From: Saccharothrix saharensis
Lineage (GTDB): Bacteria; Actinomycetota; Actinomycetes; Mycobacteriales; Pseudonocardiaceae
Length of the DNA: 64,000 bases
NCBI RefSeq assembly: GCF_006716745.1
Contig: NZ_VFPP01000001.1
Span: 2,976,001 to 3,040,000, forward strand
Direction of reading: 5' to 3'
The stretch's first letter is position 1, and each line of letters starts with the position of its first letter. The position numbers and the translations under genes were made by a program. The notes under the pieces are model-generated. The model did no database searches. It had not been told where the DNA came from and worked only from the letters and a program-made list of their open reading frames with translations. Of the stretch, positions 9,348-16,968 are shown piece by piece.

Positions 9348-9409
9348 GTCTGGTCGTAGGTGCTGGTCGGTGGAGCGGGTCGTGCGGGTTCGTGCCCGGT
9401 GGACGTGCC

Positions 9410-9709
9410 TCAGGCGCAGTCGCGGCAGATGTACTGGCCGTTGACTTCCTCGGCCAACCTGCTGCGGTGGTGCACCAGGAAGCACTTCGAGCACGTGAAC
9501 TCGTCCGCCTGCTTCGGCAGGACCTTGAACGTCAGCTCCTCACCGGACAGGTCGGCGCCCGGCAGCTCGAAGTTCTCGGCGGTCGCGTCCTCGTCGATGT
9601 CGACGACCCCGGACTGCGTTTCGTTGCGCCGCGCCTTCAGCTCCTCAAGGGAGTCCTCAGCGAGTTCGTCCGCCTCGCTGCGACGCGGTGCGTCGTAGTC
9701 GGTCGCCAT
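9410..9709 (-). CDS. DUF4193 zinc-ribbon-like protein
   Basis: 99-aa acidic protein. Its C-terminus carries CSKCFLVHHRSR ... YICRDCA, i.e. two CxxC pairs likely to bind one zinc. The N-terminal half is charged and probably disordered. It is the actinobacterial DUF4193 family (Rv2699c). ATG start at 9709 with a weak GAAAG Shine-Dalgarno. No activity is known; a regulatory or RNA-polymerase-associated role would be a guess. Confidence 0.88.
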   Translation of the reverse strand: MATDYDAPRRSEADELAEDSLEELKARRNETQSGVVDIDEDATAENFELPGADLSGEELTFKVLPKQADEFTCSKCFLVHHRSRLAEEVNGQYICRDCA

Positions 9710-10139
9710 ACTTCTTTCACCCCTGCGGTCAACGGAGACTGTTCGTGTCGCTGGTTAACGCACCAGCGCCCCTTTTTGTGCCCCCCGTCCCCAGTGACGG
9801 AGGTCTCGCTCCCGCGGCCGGGCGCCAACCCCCTGTTCATCGACGCTTTCCGGTGTCCGGCGGTGCGCGGAGCGCCGAGAGGGTAGCTCATTGATCGAGG
9901 GGGCGCGCAGCGGGTTCCCCCTAATTGAGCAGACGGGTGACAGGCCCTTCACACGCAGGCCAGATAGGCTTGGACGCGCACCACGCACCCGGTGCTCCCG
10001 TGCTCCACCGCCCGACCAGGCCGTTGACCGTCCGCTACCGGGTGATTGCGCCGCGCTACACCACGGCCCGGGACGCGGGCCCGCGGGGCGCGGCATAGCC
10101 TGATCACTGTCAGCACCAGGCCAGGGGAGGTCGACGGAC
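9710..10139. other. 430-bp divergent intergenic region
   Basis: No credible gene. It must hold the promoters of the DUF4193 gene (-) and cei (+). A 7-bp stem CGCTGGT/ACCAGCG (9749-9755 with 9762-9768) is followed by T5 (9773-9777), an intrinsic-terminator-like structure reading rightward with no upstream gene to terminate. It could cap a leader or antisense transcript. Before cei, GGGGAGG (10124-10130) is the ribosome binding site. A CATAGCCT block near 10093 could be a -10 element. Confidence 0.45.
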
Positions 10140-10859
10140 GTGGGACCCGGTTCGGGGAGCAGCGGGTCGTCGCGGTACCGGAAGCGGCGGCCGCTGCCGG
10201 CGCTCGTCCTGTTCCTGGTGCTCGCCGTGACGGCGGTAGTCGTGTGGAACCGCGTGCTGTCGGAGGCGGGTGACGTCGACGCGGCGATCAAGTGCAACCC
10301 GCCCGGCGGCATGCCCTCGCCGTCCGCGGGCGCGCCCGTGGCGCCGGCGGCCGAGCCGCCGCCCGCGTTGGGCACGGTGCTGGGGCACGACGCGCTCGAC
10401 CGCACCGACCCGGTGCCGGTCGACCAGGTGCAGTTCCGGGTGTTCAACGCCAGCACGCAGCGCAACCAGGCGCGGTACGTCGCGACGACGTTGGCCGAGC
10501 TGGGCATGAAGCAGGCGGCCGAGCCGGGCAACGACCCGGTGTACCCGGCGCAGGACATGACGTGCCGCGGGCAGATCCGGTTCGGCGCGCCCGGCGCGGG
10601 TGCGGCGCGGACGTTGAGCCTGGTCGAGCCGTGCCTGGAGCTGGTGCGCGACGAGCGCCAGGACGCGACGGTGGACGTGGCGATCGGGCAGAAGTTCAGC
10701 GACGTGAAGCCGAACAACTCCGCCCGCAAGGTGCTGGACCAGCTCGCCGAGTGGGCGGCCCAGCAACCCGAGCAGCAGGGCGGCCAGGTGGCCGAGGGCT
10801 CCACGCCGCTGTCCCTGAACGCCGACAACCTCAAGGGCGCCCGCGACATCCAGTGCTGA
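10140..10859 (+). CDS. cei: Envelope integrity protein Cei, LytR C-terminal domain
   Basis: 239-aa single-pass membrane protein: a short basic cytoplasmic N-terminus, one TM helix at about residues 20-38, a proline/alanine-rich linker, then an extracytoplasmic LytR_C-type domain (residues ~95-235; VQFRVFNASTQRNQARYVATTLAELG). It is the counterpart of mycobacterial Rv2700 (Cei), which is needed for envelope integrity. GTG start at 10140, 9 nt after GGGGAGG. Its stop is followed within 6 nt by a palindromic repeat array shared with suhB. Confidence 0.88.
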   Translation: MGPGSGSSGSSRYRKRRPLPALVLFLVLAVTAVVVWNRVLSEAGDVDAAIKCNPPGGMPSPSAGAPVAPAAEPPPALGTVLGHDALDRTDPVPVDQVQFRVFNASTQRNQARYVATTLAELGMKQAAEPGNDPVYPAQDMTCRGQIRFGAPGAGAARTLSLVEPCLELVRDERQDATVDVAIGQKFSDVKPNNSARKVLDQLAEWAAQQPEQQGGQVAEGSTPLSLNADNLKGARDIQC

Positions 10860-10865
10860 CCCCCG

Positions 10866-11054
10866 CGAGTGTCGAACCTCCAGCGCCCGCGTGTCGAACG
10901 CTCAGGACCCGCGTGTCGAACCTCCAGCGCCCGCGTGTCGAACGCTCAGGGCCCCCGAGTTCTACGTTCGCGTCCCGACCCGGCGACGTGAGCGTTGAAT
11001 TCAGGGGTCCTGAGCGTTCGACACGCGAGGCCTGAGCGTTCGACGCTCGGGTTA
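10866..11054. repeat. 22-bp palindromic array, copy A
   Basis: Five head-to-tail 22-bp units start at 10866, 10888, 10910, 10932 and 10954. Units 2 and 4 carry GTCGAACGCTCAGG; units 1 and 3 carry the variant GTCGAACCTCCAGC. The fifth is a diverged unit with CGAGTTCTACGTTCG. After a 13-nt spacer three units follow in inverted orientation at 10989 (variant with GTTGAATTCAGG), 11011 and 11033 (TGAGCGTTCGAC). The whole array is self-complementary. The last unit ends on TTA (11052-11054), which is the TAA stop of suhB. Relatives lie at 46034 and 57329. Confidence 0.9.
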
Positions 11055-11852
11055 GACGGTGGCGAAGCCGCACTCCACCAGGGCGGTGAACAGGGCGTCG
11101 GCGATGCCGGGGGCGGCGGCGAAGGTGGCGTCCGCGCCCAGTTCCGGGGCTTCACCCGGCAGGTGGACGACGGCGCCCGCCTCCGCGGCCAGCAAGGCGC
11201 CCGCGGCCCAGTCCCACCGGCCGAGGGTGTGCTCGGCGTACGCGTCCAGCCGGCCGGCCGCCACGGCGCACAGGTCCAGCGACGCGGCACCGGCCCGCCG
11301 CATGTCCCGCACCCTGGTCGCCAAGCCCGCCCACACGTCCGCCTGCCGCTGCCGCCGCTCCGGCCGGTACGCGAAGCCGTAACCCAAAAGGGACAAGTCC
11401 AATCGGGTGGCGTCCGAGACCCGCAGCCGACGCCCGTCCAACCACGCCCCACCACCCCGCGCCGCCGTCCACACCCGACCGTTGGCCGGCTCCACGACGG
11501 CACCCGCCACAGACTCCCCGTCGACCTGCGCGGCGACGGAGACGGCGTAGTGCGGGATGCCGTACAGGTAGTTCACCGTGCCGTCGATCGGGTCGACGAC
11601 CCAGGTCAAGCCCTCCACGGCGGCGCTGCCGCCCTCCTCCTCCCCGATGACCGGCTCACCGGGCCGCAGCTCGGCGAGCCGGCGCCGGACCAGCTGTTCG
11701 GACGCGCGGTCGGCCGCGGTCACCACGTCGGTGGCGCTGCTCTTGGTGTCGACATCGGTCACGGCGGCTTCGCGCGTGGTCACGGCCAGCTCGCCGGCCT
11801 CCTTGGCCACGAGCACGGCGACGTCGACCAATGAGCGCGGATCGAAACGCAA
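11052..11852 (-). CDS. suhB: Inositol-1-monophosphatase family protein
   Basis: 266-aa Mg2+-dependent, Li+-sensitive phosphatase fold (IMPase/SuhB) that dephosphorylates myo-inositol phosphates. In actinobacteria this feeds phosphatidylinositol and mycothiol synthesis. The metal ligands are visible: GEEEGG (motif 1), WVVDPIDGTVNY (motif 2, DPxDGT) and WDWAAGALLAAEAG (motif 3). The start is set at TTG 11852 (LRFDPRSLVDVAV) because AGGAGG lies 5 nt upstream; a longer GTG frame (11915) lacks a Shine-Dalgarno. The TAA stop is the terminal triplet of repeat array A. Equivalent to Rv2701c. Confidence 0.93.
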   Translation of the reverse strand: MRFDPRSLVDVAVLVAKEAGELAVTTREAAVTDVDTKSSATDVVTAADRASEQLVRRRLAELRPGEPVIGEEEGGSAAVEGLTWVVDPIDGTVNYLYGIPHYAVSVAAQVDGESVAGAVVEPANGRVWTAARGGGAWLDGRRLRVSDATRLDLSLLGYGFAYRPERRQRQADVWAGLATRVRDMRRAGAASLDLCAVAAGRLDAYAEHTLGRWDWAAGALLAAEAGAVVHLPGEAPELGADATFAAAPGIADALFTALVECGFATV

Positions 11853-11947
11853 CTGTTCCTCCTGCGTCACTCTCACGGGACTATCGGAGAACTGCAGGCT
11901 AATGTCTGCGGCCACGGTTACTGAATCGAGTAGGAAGGGCCACGGGG

Positions 11948-12709
11948 ATGGGCATGACCCGCGGGTTCGGCGTGGACATCGGCGGTTCCGGCATCAAGGG
12001 CGGGCTCGTGGACCTCGAAGCGGGGGCGCTGGACGGTGAGCGACTGCGCATCACCACACCCCAACCGTCGACCCCGGACGCGGTCGCCGACGTGGTCGCC
12101 GAGATCGTCGAGAAGTTCACCTGGGACGGTCCGGTCGGCGTCACGCTGCCGTGCGTCGTCAAGCACGGTGTCGCGCACTCCGCCGCGAACGTCGACAAGG
12201 CGTGGATCGGCACGGACGCCGCCGCGCTGTTCGCCGAACGCCTCGGCTGGCCGACCGACCAGGTCGTCGTCCTCAACGACGCCGACGCGGCCGGGATCGC
12301 CGAGATGCGGTTCGGTTCCGGTGTCGACCGGGACGGCCTGGTGGTCCTGCTGACGTTCGGCACCGGCATCGGCAGCGCCCTGTTCCTGGACGGCAAGCTC
12401 GTCCCCAACACCGAGTTCGGCCACCTGGAGGTCGACGGCCACGACGCGGAGAAGCGCGCGGCGGCCTCGGTGAAGGAGGACAAGGGCCTGACCTGGGCGG
12501 AGTGGACGCCCCGCGTGTCCCGCTACATCAACGTCCTGGAGAACCTGATCTGGCCGGACCTGGTCATCGCGGGCGGCGGGGTCAGCAAGAAGGCGGAGAA
12601 GTGGCTCCCGCTGCTCGAGGTGCGCACCGAGGTGGTGGCCGCCGCGCTGAAGAACGACGCGGGCATCGTCGGCGCCGCCGTGGCCGCCGCGCAAGGTCTC
12701 CGGCACTGA
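11948..12709 (+). CDS. ppgK: Polyphosphate glucokinase
   Basis: 253-aa ROK-fold kinase that phosphorylates glucose using inorganic polyphosphate (and ATP). Visible are the phosphate-binding loop DIGGSGIKGG, the TPQPSTP segment typical of polyphosphate-dependent glucokinases, the catalytic-Asp block LNDADAAGIAE and the second phosphate loop LLTFGTGIGSALF. Two in-frame ATGs (11948 and 11954) are both possible; AGGAAGGG lies upstream. Counterpart of Rv2702, between suhB and sigA as in mycobacteria. It links stored polyphosphate to glycolysis. Confidence 0.95.
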   Translation: MGMTRGFGVDIGGSGIKGGLVDLEAGALDGERLRITTPQPSTPDAVADVVAEIVEKFTWDGPVGVTLPCVVKHGVAHSAANVDKAWIGTDAAALFAERLGWPTDQVVVLNDADAAGIAEMRFGSGVDRDGLVVLLTFGTGIGSALFLDGKLVPNTEFGHLEVDGHDAEKRAAASVKEDKGLTWAEWTPRVSRYINVLENLIWPDLVIAGGGVSKKAEKWLPLLEVRTEVVAAALKNDAGIVGAAVAAAQGLRH

Positions 12710-12792
12710 TTTCCGGGGTGTTCCACCTGCGGGAACGCGTGCCGGACCACCTCGGATGACGCCGGGGCGCAACGGCACGCGATTCTCGTCGT

Positions 12793-12798
12793 TACAAT
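12793..12798 (+). promoter_or_regulatory. Candidate -10 element of the sigA promoter
   Basis: TACAAT within GTTACAATGG stands out in a GC-rich leader 109 nt before the sigA GTG. No good -35 match is seen 17 nt upstream, so this rests on the -10 alone. Confidence 0.4.
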
Positions 12799-12906
12799 GG
12801 AACGGTGCCCCGCTGACGAACGATCCGGCGGGGGATCCCCCGTACTCAGGCGACCGAGGTTCGCGCCCTTCGGTCGGCCTTGATCGACAGTCGCGAAAGG
12901 GCGTAC

Positions 12907-14208
<1,302 letters not shown>

Positions 14209-14230
14209 TAGCCGACCTGAAGATCACTCC

Positions 14231-14277
14231 GAGCAAGGGCCCCTCGACCGTTCGGTCGAGGGGCCCTTGCTCTTTTT
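14231..14277 (+). terminator. Intrinsic terminator of sigA
   Basis: Perfect 19-bp stem (14231-14249 with 14254-14272), GTTC tetraloop, then CTTTTT-type run at 14273-14277. Begins 22 nt after the sigA stop. Confidence 0.95.
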
Positions 14278-14389
14278 CTGCGTCGTCACCCGTTCGGACG
14301 CTGCACCTGATCACCCTCCGTGCTGTCCTGGACAGTGGCGCGGCCGCCGGGGGGCGGCACAGGGGTACGCGCCGACTCAGGGGGAAGTC

Positions 14390-15883
14390 ATGAGCGAACG
14401 TCGCACTGGAGCACGCCTCGCCCGCCTGGCCTCGGCCGACGCGCTGGACCGGCAACCGTGGCCGGAGCACGTCAACAACGGCGAGGAAGGCGATTACCCG
14501 TACATCGCCAACTACAGCAAGGGCCTGCCGCACGACGAGGTCGGTGAGGTGCGGCCGGAGGCGTACAACACGTTGCTGAGGGCCCTGGCCACGGGCCGGT
14601 CGGAGGACTTCGAGCGCATCCCGCTCGGCGGGGGCGTCGAGCTGACCAACCCGCAGGCCGGTCTGGCGTTCGAGCTGGAGGGCCCGGACCCGCAGTCGTT
14701 GGCCGTGCCGCCCGCGCCGCGCCTCGACAGCGCGCGCAACTCCGCCGAGGCGGTCGAGCTCTACTGGATGGCGCTGACCAGGGACGTTCCGTTCACCGCG
14801 TACGACGACCACCCGTTGATCGCGCAGGCGGCGGCCGAGCTGTCGAGGCTGGGCGACTACCGAGCGCCGAAGGTCGACGGCGAGGTGACGCCGGGCACGA
14901 TCTTCCGCGGGGACACGCGTGGCGACCTGCGCGGACCGTTCCTGTCGCAGTTCCTGCTGCGCGACATCCAGTACGGCACGCTGCGCATCCCGCAGCTGCA
15001 CGACACCGTGCGACCGGGCCGCGACTTCCTCACCGACTTCGACGCGTGGCGGGCGGTGCAGTCGGGTGGGGCGACGCCGCCCGTCAAGCGGGACCAGGTC
15101 AACCGCCGGTACCTGCGCACGCCCCGTGACCTGGCCAACTACGTGCACTTCGACGCTTTGTACGAGGCGTACCTCAACGCCGCGTTGATCCTGCTCGACC
15201 TGGGCGCGCCGGTCGACGCGGGCAACCCGTACCGGCACTCGGCCACCCAGGCAGGCTTCGGCACCTACGGCGGGCCGCACCTGCTGTCGCTGGTGACGGA
15301 GGTGGCGACGAGGGCGTTGAAGGCGATCTGGTTCCAGAAGTGGTTCGTGCACCGCAGGCTCCGACCGGAGGCGTTCGGCGGTCGGGTCCACGCGCACCTG
15401 TCCGGGCTGCGGGACTACGGCGTGATCGACCGCGAGGTGCTGGACTCGGAGGCGGTCAAGCTCACTTACGACGAGCACGGCTCGTACCTGCTGCCGCAGG
15501 CGTTCCCGGAGGGTTCGCCGACGCACCCGTCGTACGGCTCGGGTCACGCGACCGTCGCCGGGGCGTGCGTCACGGTGCTCAAGGCGTGGTTCGACGAGTC
15601 GTGGGTGCTGCCCCACCCGGTGGTGCCCGACGCCGACGGCACCGCCCTCGTGCCCTACACCGGCGCCGACGTGCTCACCGTGGGCGGCGAGCTGGACAAG
15701 GTGGCGGCGAACGTCGCGACCGGCCGGAACATGGCGGGCGTGCACTGGAGGTCGGACTTCACCGAGTCCGTGCTGCTCGGCGAGGCGGTCGGCATCGGGG
15801 TGCTGCGCGACCACGTGCGGGTCAACCACGAGGACGCGTCGTTCGGCCTGACGCGGTTCGACGGCCGTCGGCTGACGATCTGA
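14390..15883 (+). CDS. Vanadium-dependent haloperoxidase homologue (algal bromoperoxidase type)
   Basis: 497-aa all-helical PAP2/haloperoxidase superfamily protein. The vanadate-binding set is complete: K317 and R325 in KWFVHRRLRPE, S384 and H386 in SYGSGHATVAG, R446 and H452 in GRNMAGVHWRSD. The K-to-R spacing of 8 and the KWxVHRxxRPE wording match algal bromoperoxidases rather than fungal chloroperoxidase (spacing 7). Such enzymes oxidise halide with H2O2, although some bacterial homologues act as phosphatases. ATG at 14390 after AGGGGGA. No signal peptide is evident. It stands alone between two terminators, so no partner gene suggests a substrate. Confidence 0.88.
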   Translation: MSERRTGARLARLASADALDRQPWPEHVNNGEEGDYPYIANYSKGLPHDEVGEVRPEAYNTLLRALATGRSEDFERIPLGGGVELTNPQAGLAFELEGPDPQSLAVPPAPRLDSARNSAEAVELYWMALTRDVPFTAYDDHPLIAQAAAELSRLGDYRAPKVDGEVTPGTIFRGDTRGDLRGPFLSQFLLRDIQYGTLRIPQLHDTVRPGRDFLTDFDAWRAVQSGGATPPVKRDQVNRRYLRTPRDLANYVHFDALYEAYLNAALILLDLGAPVDAGNPYRHSATQAGFGTYGGPHLLSLVTEVATRALKAIWFQKWFVHRRLRPEAFGGRVHAHLSGLRDYGVIDREVLDSEAVKLTYDEHGSYLLPQAFPEGSPTHPSYGSGHATVAGACVTVLKAWFDESWVLPHPVVPDADGTALVPYTGADVLTVGGELDKVAANVATGRNMAGVHWRSDFTESVLLGEAVGIGVLRDHVRVNHEDASFGLTRFDGRRLTI

Positions 15884-16298
15884 ACGGTCGGTCGAACGGC
15901 GCGTGAACCGGACGGATCATGTCCGGATCGTGGAACGTGGAGCCGTGTTCGCTCTCGGCTGACCAAAGTGTTACCCGTCACACCGGCGACTTCGGAGAAC
16001 CCACCTTCTGGAGCATCGGAGGTGCGTCGAACGCCGTATTCGCAGGTCGGAAATCCGTTGCCACGACAGCGGAACGTGAGCAGGTGCCGATCGAACCGGT
16101 GGAAGTGGCAGGTTCCGGGTGCCCCGGCGCCGGGTAAATGACGAGTGACGCGGGTCGCCACGATCCAGGGAACACTGACTTACGCCCGCGCGTCTGCAAG
16201 AGTGGAAGCAGCGAACACGGCGCACCCGCCAGATGCGAAGTGGTCGCAGCTAGGTGTGAGGGCACCGATCCCCGGTGCCGGGACGGAGGGAGATTTCC
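15884..16298. other. 415-bp intergenic region
   Basis: No supported gene. Base composition is somewhat lower in GC than its surroundings around 15950-16220. It should contain the promoter of the small DUF7455 gene. The ribosome binding site GGACGGAGGG lies just before 16299. No convincing repeat or terminator was seen after the haloperoxidase gene. Confidence 0.4.
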
Positions 16299-16478
16299 AT
16301 GACTACGACGCTCACCCGCCCCGCGTTGACCGCTGCCGACCGCTGCGACCGCTGCGGGGCTGCTGCCCAGGTTCGCGCCGTGCTCCCCTCCGGGGGCGAG
16401 TTGCTGTTCTGCGGGCACCACGCCCGTGAGCACAGCACCAAGCTGCGTGAGCTCGCTGCCGAGTTGCAGCAGGGCTGA
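16299..16478 (+). CDS. DUF7455 small zinc-ribbon-like protein
   Basis: 59-aa protein MTTTLTRPALTAADRCDRCG ... with CDRCG and LLFCGHHAREH, a CxxC plus CGHH arrangement able to hold one metal ion. The family is conserved between sigA and sigB in actinobacteria (Rv2708c-like). ATG at 16299 follows GGACGGAGGG. A small hairpin (16486-16503) and a strong intrinsic terminator (16522-16561) follow. Function unknown. Confidence 0.85.
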   Translation: MTTTLTRPALTAADRCDRCGAAAQVRAVLPSGGELLFCGHHAREHSTKLRELAAELQQG

Positions 16479-16521
16479 ACACCACGAGTCCCGGCAGGGA
16501 CTCGTAGCACCCTAGCCGTCC

Positions 16522-16561
16522 GGGGCGGGGATCCGAGAGGATCCCCGCCCCCCTCATTTTT
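16522..16561 (+). terminator. Intrinsic terminator of the DUF7455 gene
   Basis: Perfect 13-bp stem (16522-16534 with 16539-16551), GAGA loop, then CCTCATTTTT. A second, smaller hairpin GAGTCCC-GGCA-GGGACTC precedes it at 16486-16503. It insulates the following NLR operon. Confidence 0.95.
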
Positions 16562-16619
16562 CCGGTGTACGCACGCACCGTCGGGTCGGCGATACTCGTC
16601 GTGACGGAGGGGGTTGCCG

Positions 16620-16961
16620 GTGATCGAGTCGGTCGATCTCGTGGTGGCGGCGTTGGCCGCGGGTGCGGCGGCGGGTGTGACGGACACGGCGTCGACCGCC
16701 GTGGGGGACGCTTACCAGGGCTTGAAGTCGCTGACGCGCCGGGCTTTGCGCCGCGGTGGGGCGGACGAGGACACCGCCGATCCGGACGAGCTGCGCGCGG
16801 CGCTGGTCGCGGCCGACGTGGACGCCGACGCCGAGCTGCTCGCCGCCGCGCGCGCCGTGCTGGAGCTGACCGGCCGGGCCGGAGCGGTCCACGTGCACGA
16901 CAACCAGGGCGTGCAGATCGGCGACCACAACACCATGACGCTGCACTTCGGCCGCGAGTAG
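16620..16961 (+). CDS. Bell-domain-like effector with C-terminal RHIM-like amyloid motif
   Basis: 113-aa protein. Residues 1-~75 are helical and begin with a hydrophobic Ala-rich segment (VVAALAAGAAAGVTDTAS followed by AVGDAYQGLKSL), resembling the bacterial Bell domain, a HeLo-like membrane-targeting cell-death domain. The last ~20 residues are a separate motif, GVQIGDHNTMTLHF, which contains the RHIM core V-Q-I-G-x-x-N. The GTG at 16620 fits GGAGGGG at proper spacing; a TTG two codons earlier (16614) is less likely. The NLR gene follows after 7 nt. Expected role: pore-forming or membrane-targeted effector triggered when its motif is templated into amyloid by the NLR. Domain naming is from family knowledge and not tested here. 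Confidence 0.75.
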   Translation: MIESVDLVVAALAAGAAAGVTDTASTAVGDAYQGLKSLTRRALRRGGADEDTADPDELRAALVAADVDADAELLAAARAVLELTGRAGAVHVHDNQGVQIGDHNTMTLHFGRE

Positions 16962-16968
16962 TCGTCCC

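Noticed and set aside
9749-9777. Intrinsic terminator of an upstream gene
   Set aside because: The stem and T-run point rightward but the nearest rightward gene (DUF3093) ends 480 bp earlier with its own hairpin, so I only note it as a structure within the intergenic region.
10866-11054. CRISPR array
   Set aside because: Units are contiguous 22-mers without unique spacers, they occur in both orientations, and no cas gene is nearby.
10866-11054. Inverted terminal repeats of an insertion sequence
   Set aside because: No transposase-sized frame lies inside any of the three arrays; each is under 200 bp and entirely made of units. A MITE-like origin is not excluded but unsupported.
15884-16298. 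Small genes in the haloperoxidase-DUF7455 gap
   Set aside because: Short frames on both strands lack ribosome sites and recognisable sequence.
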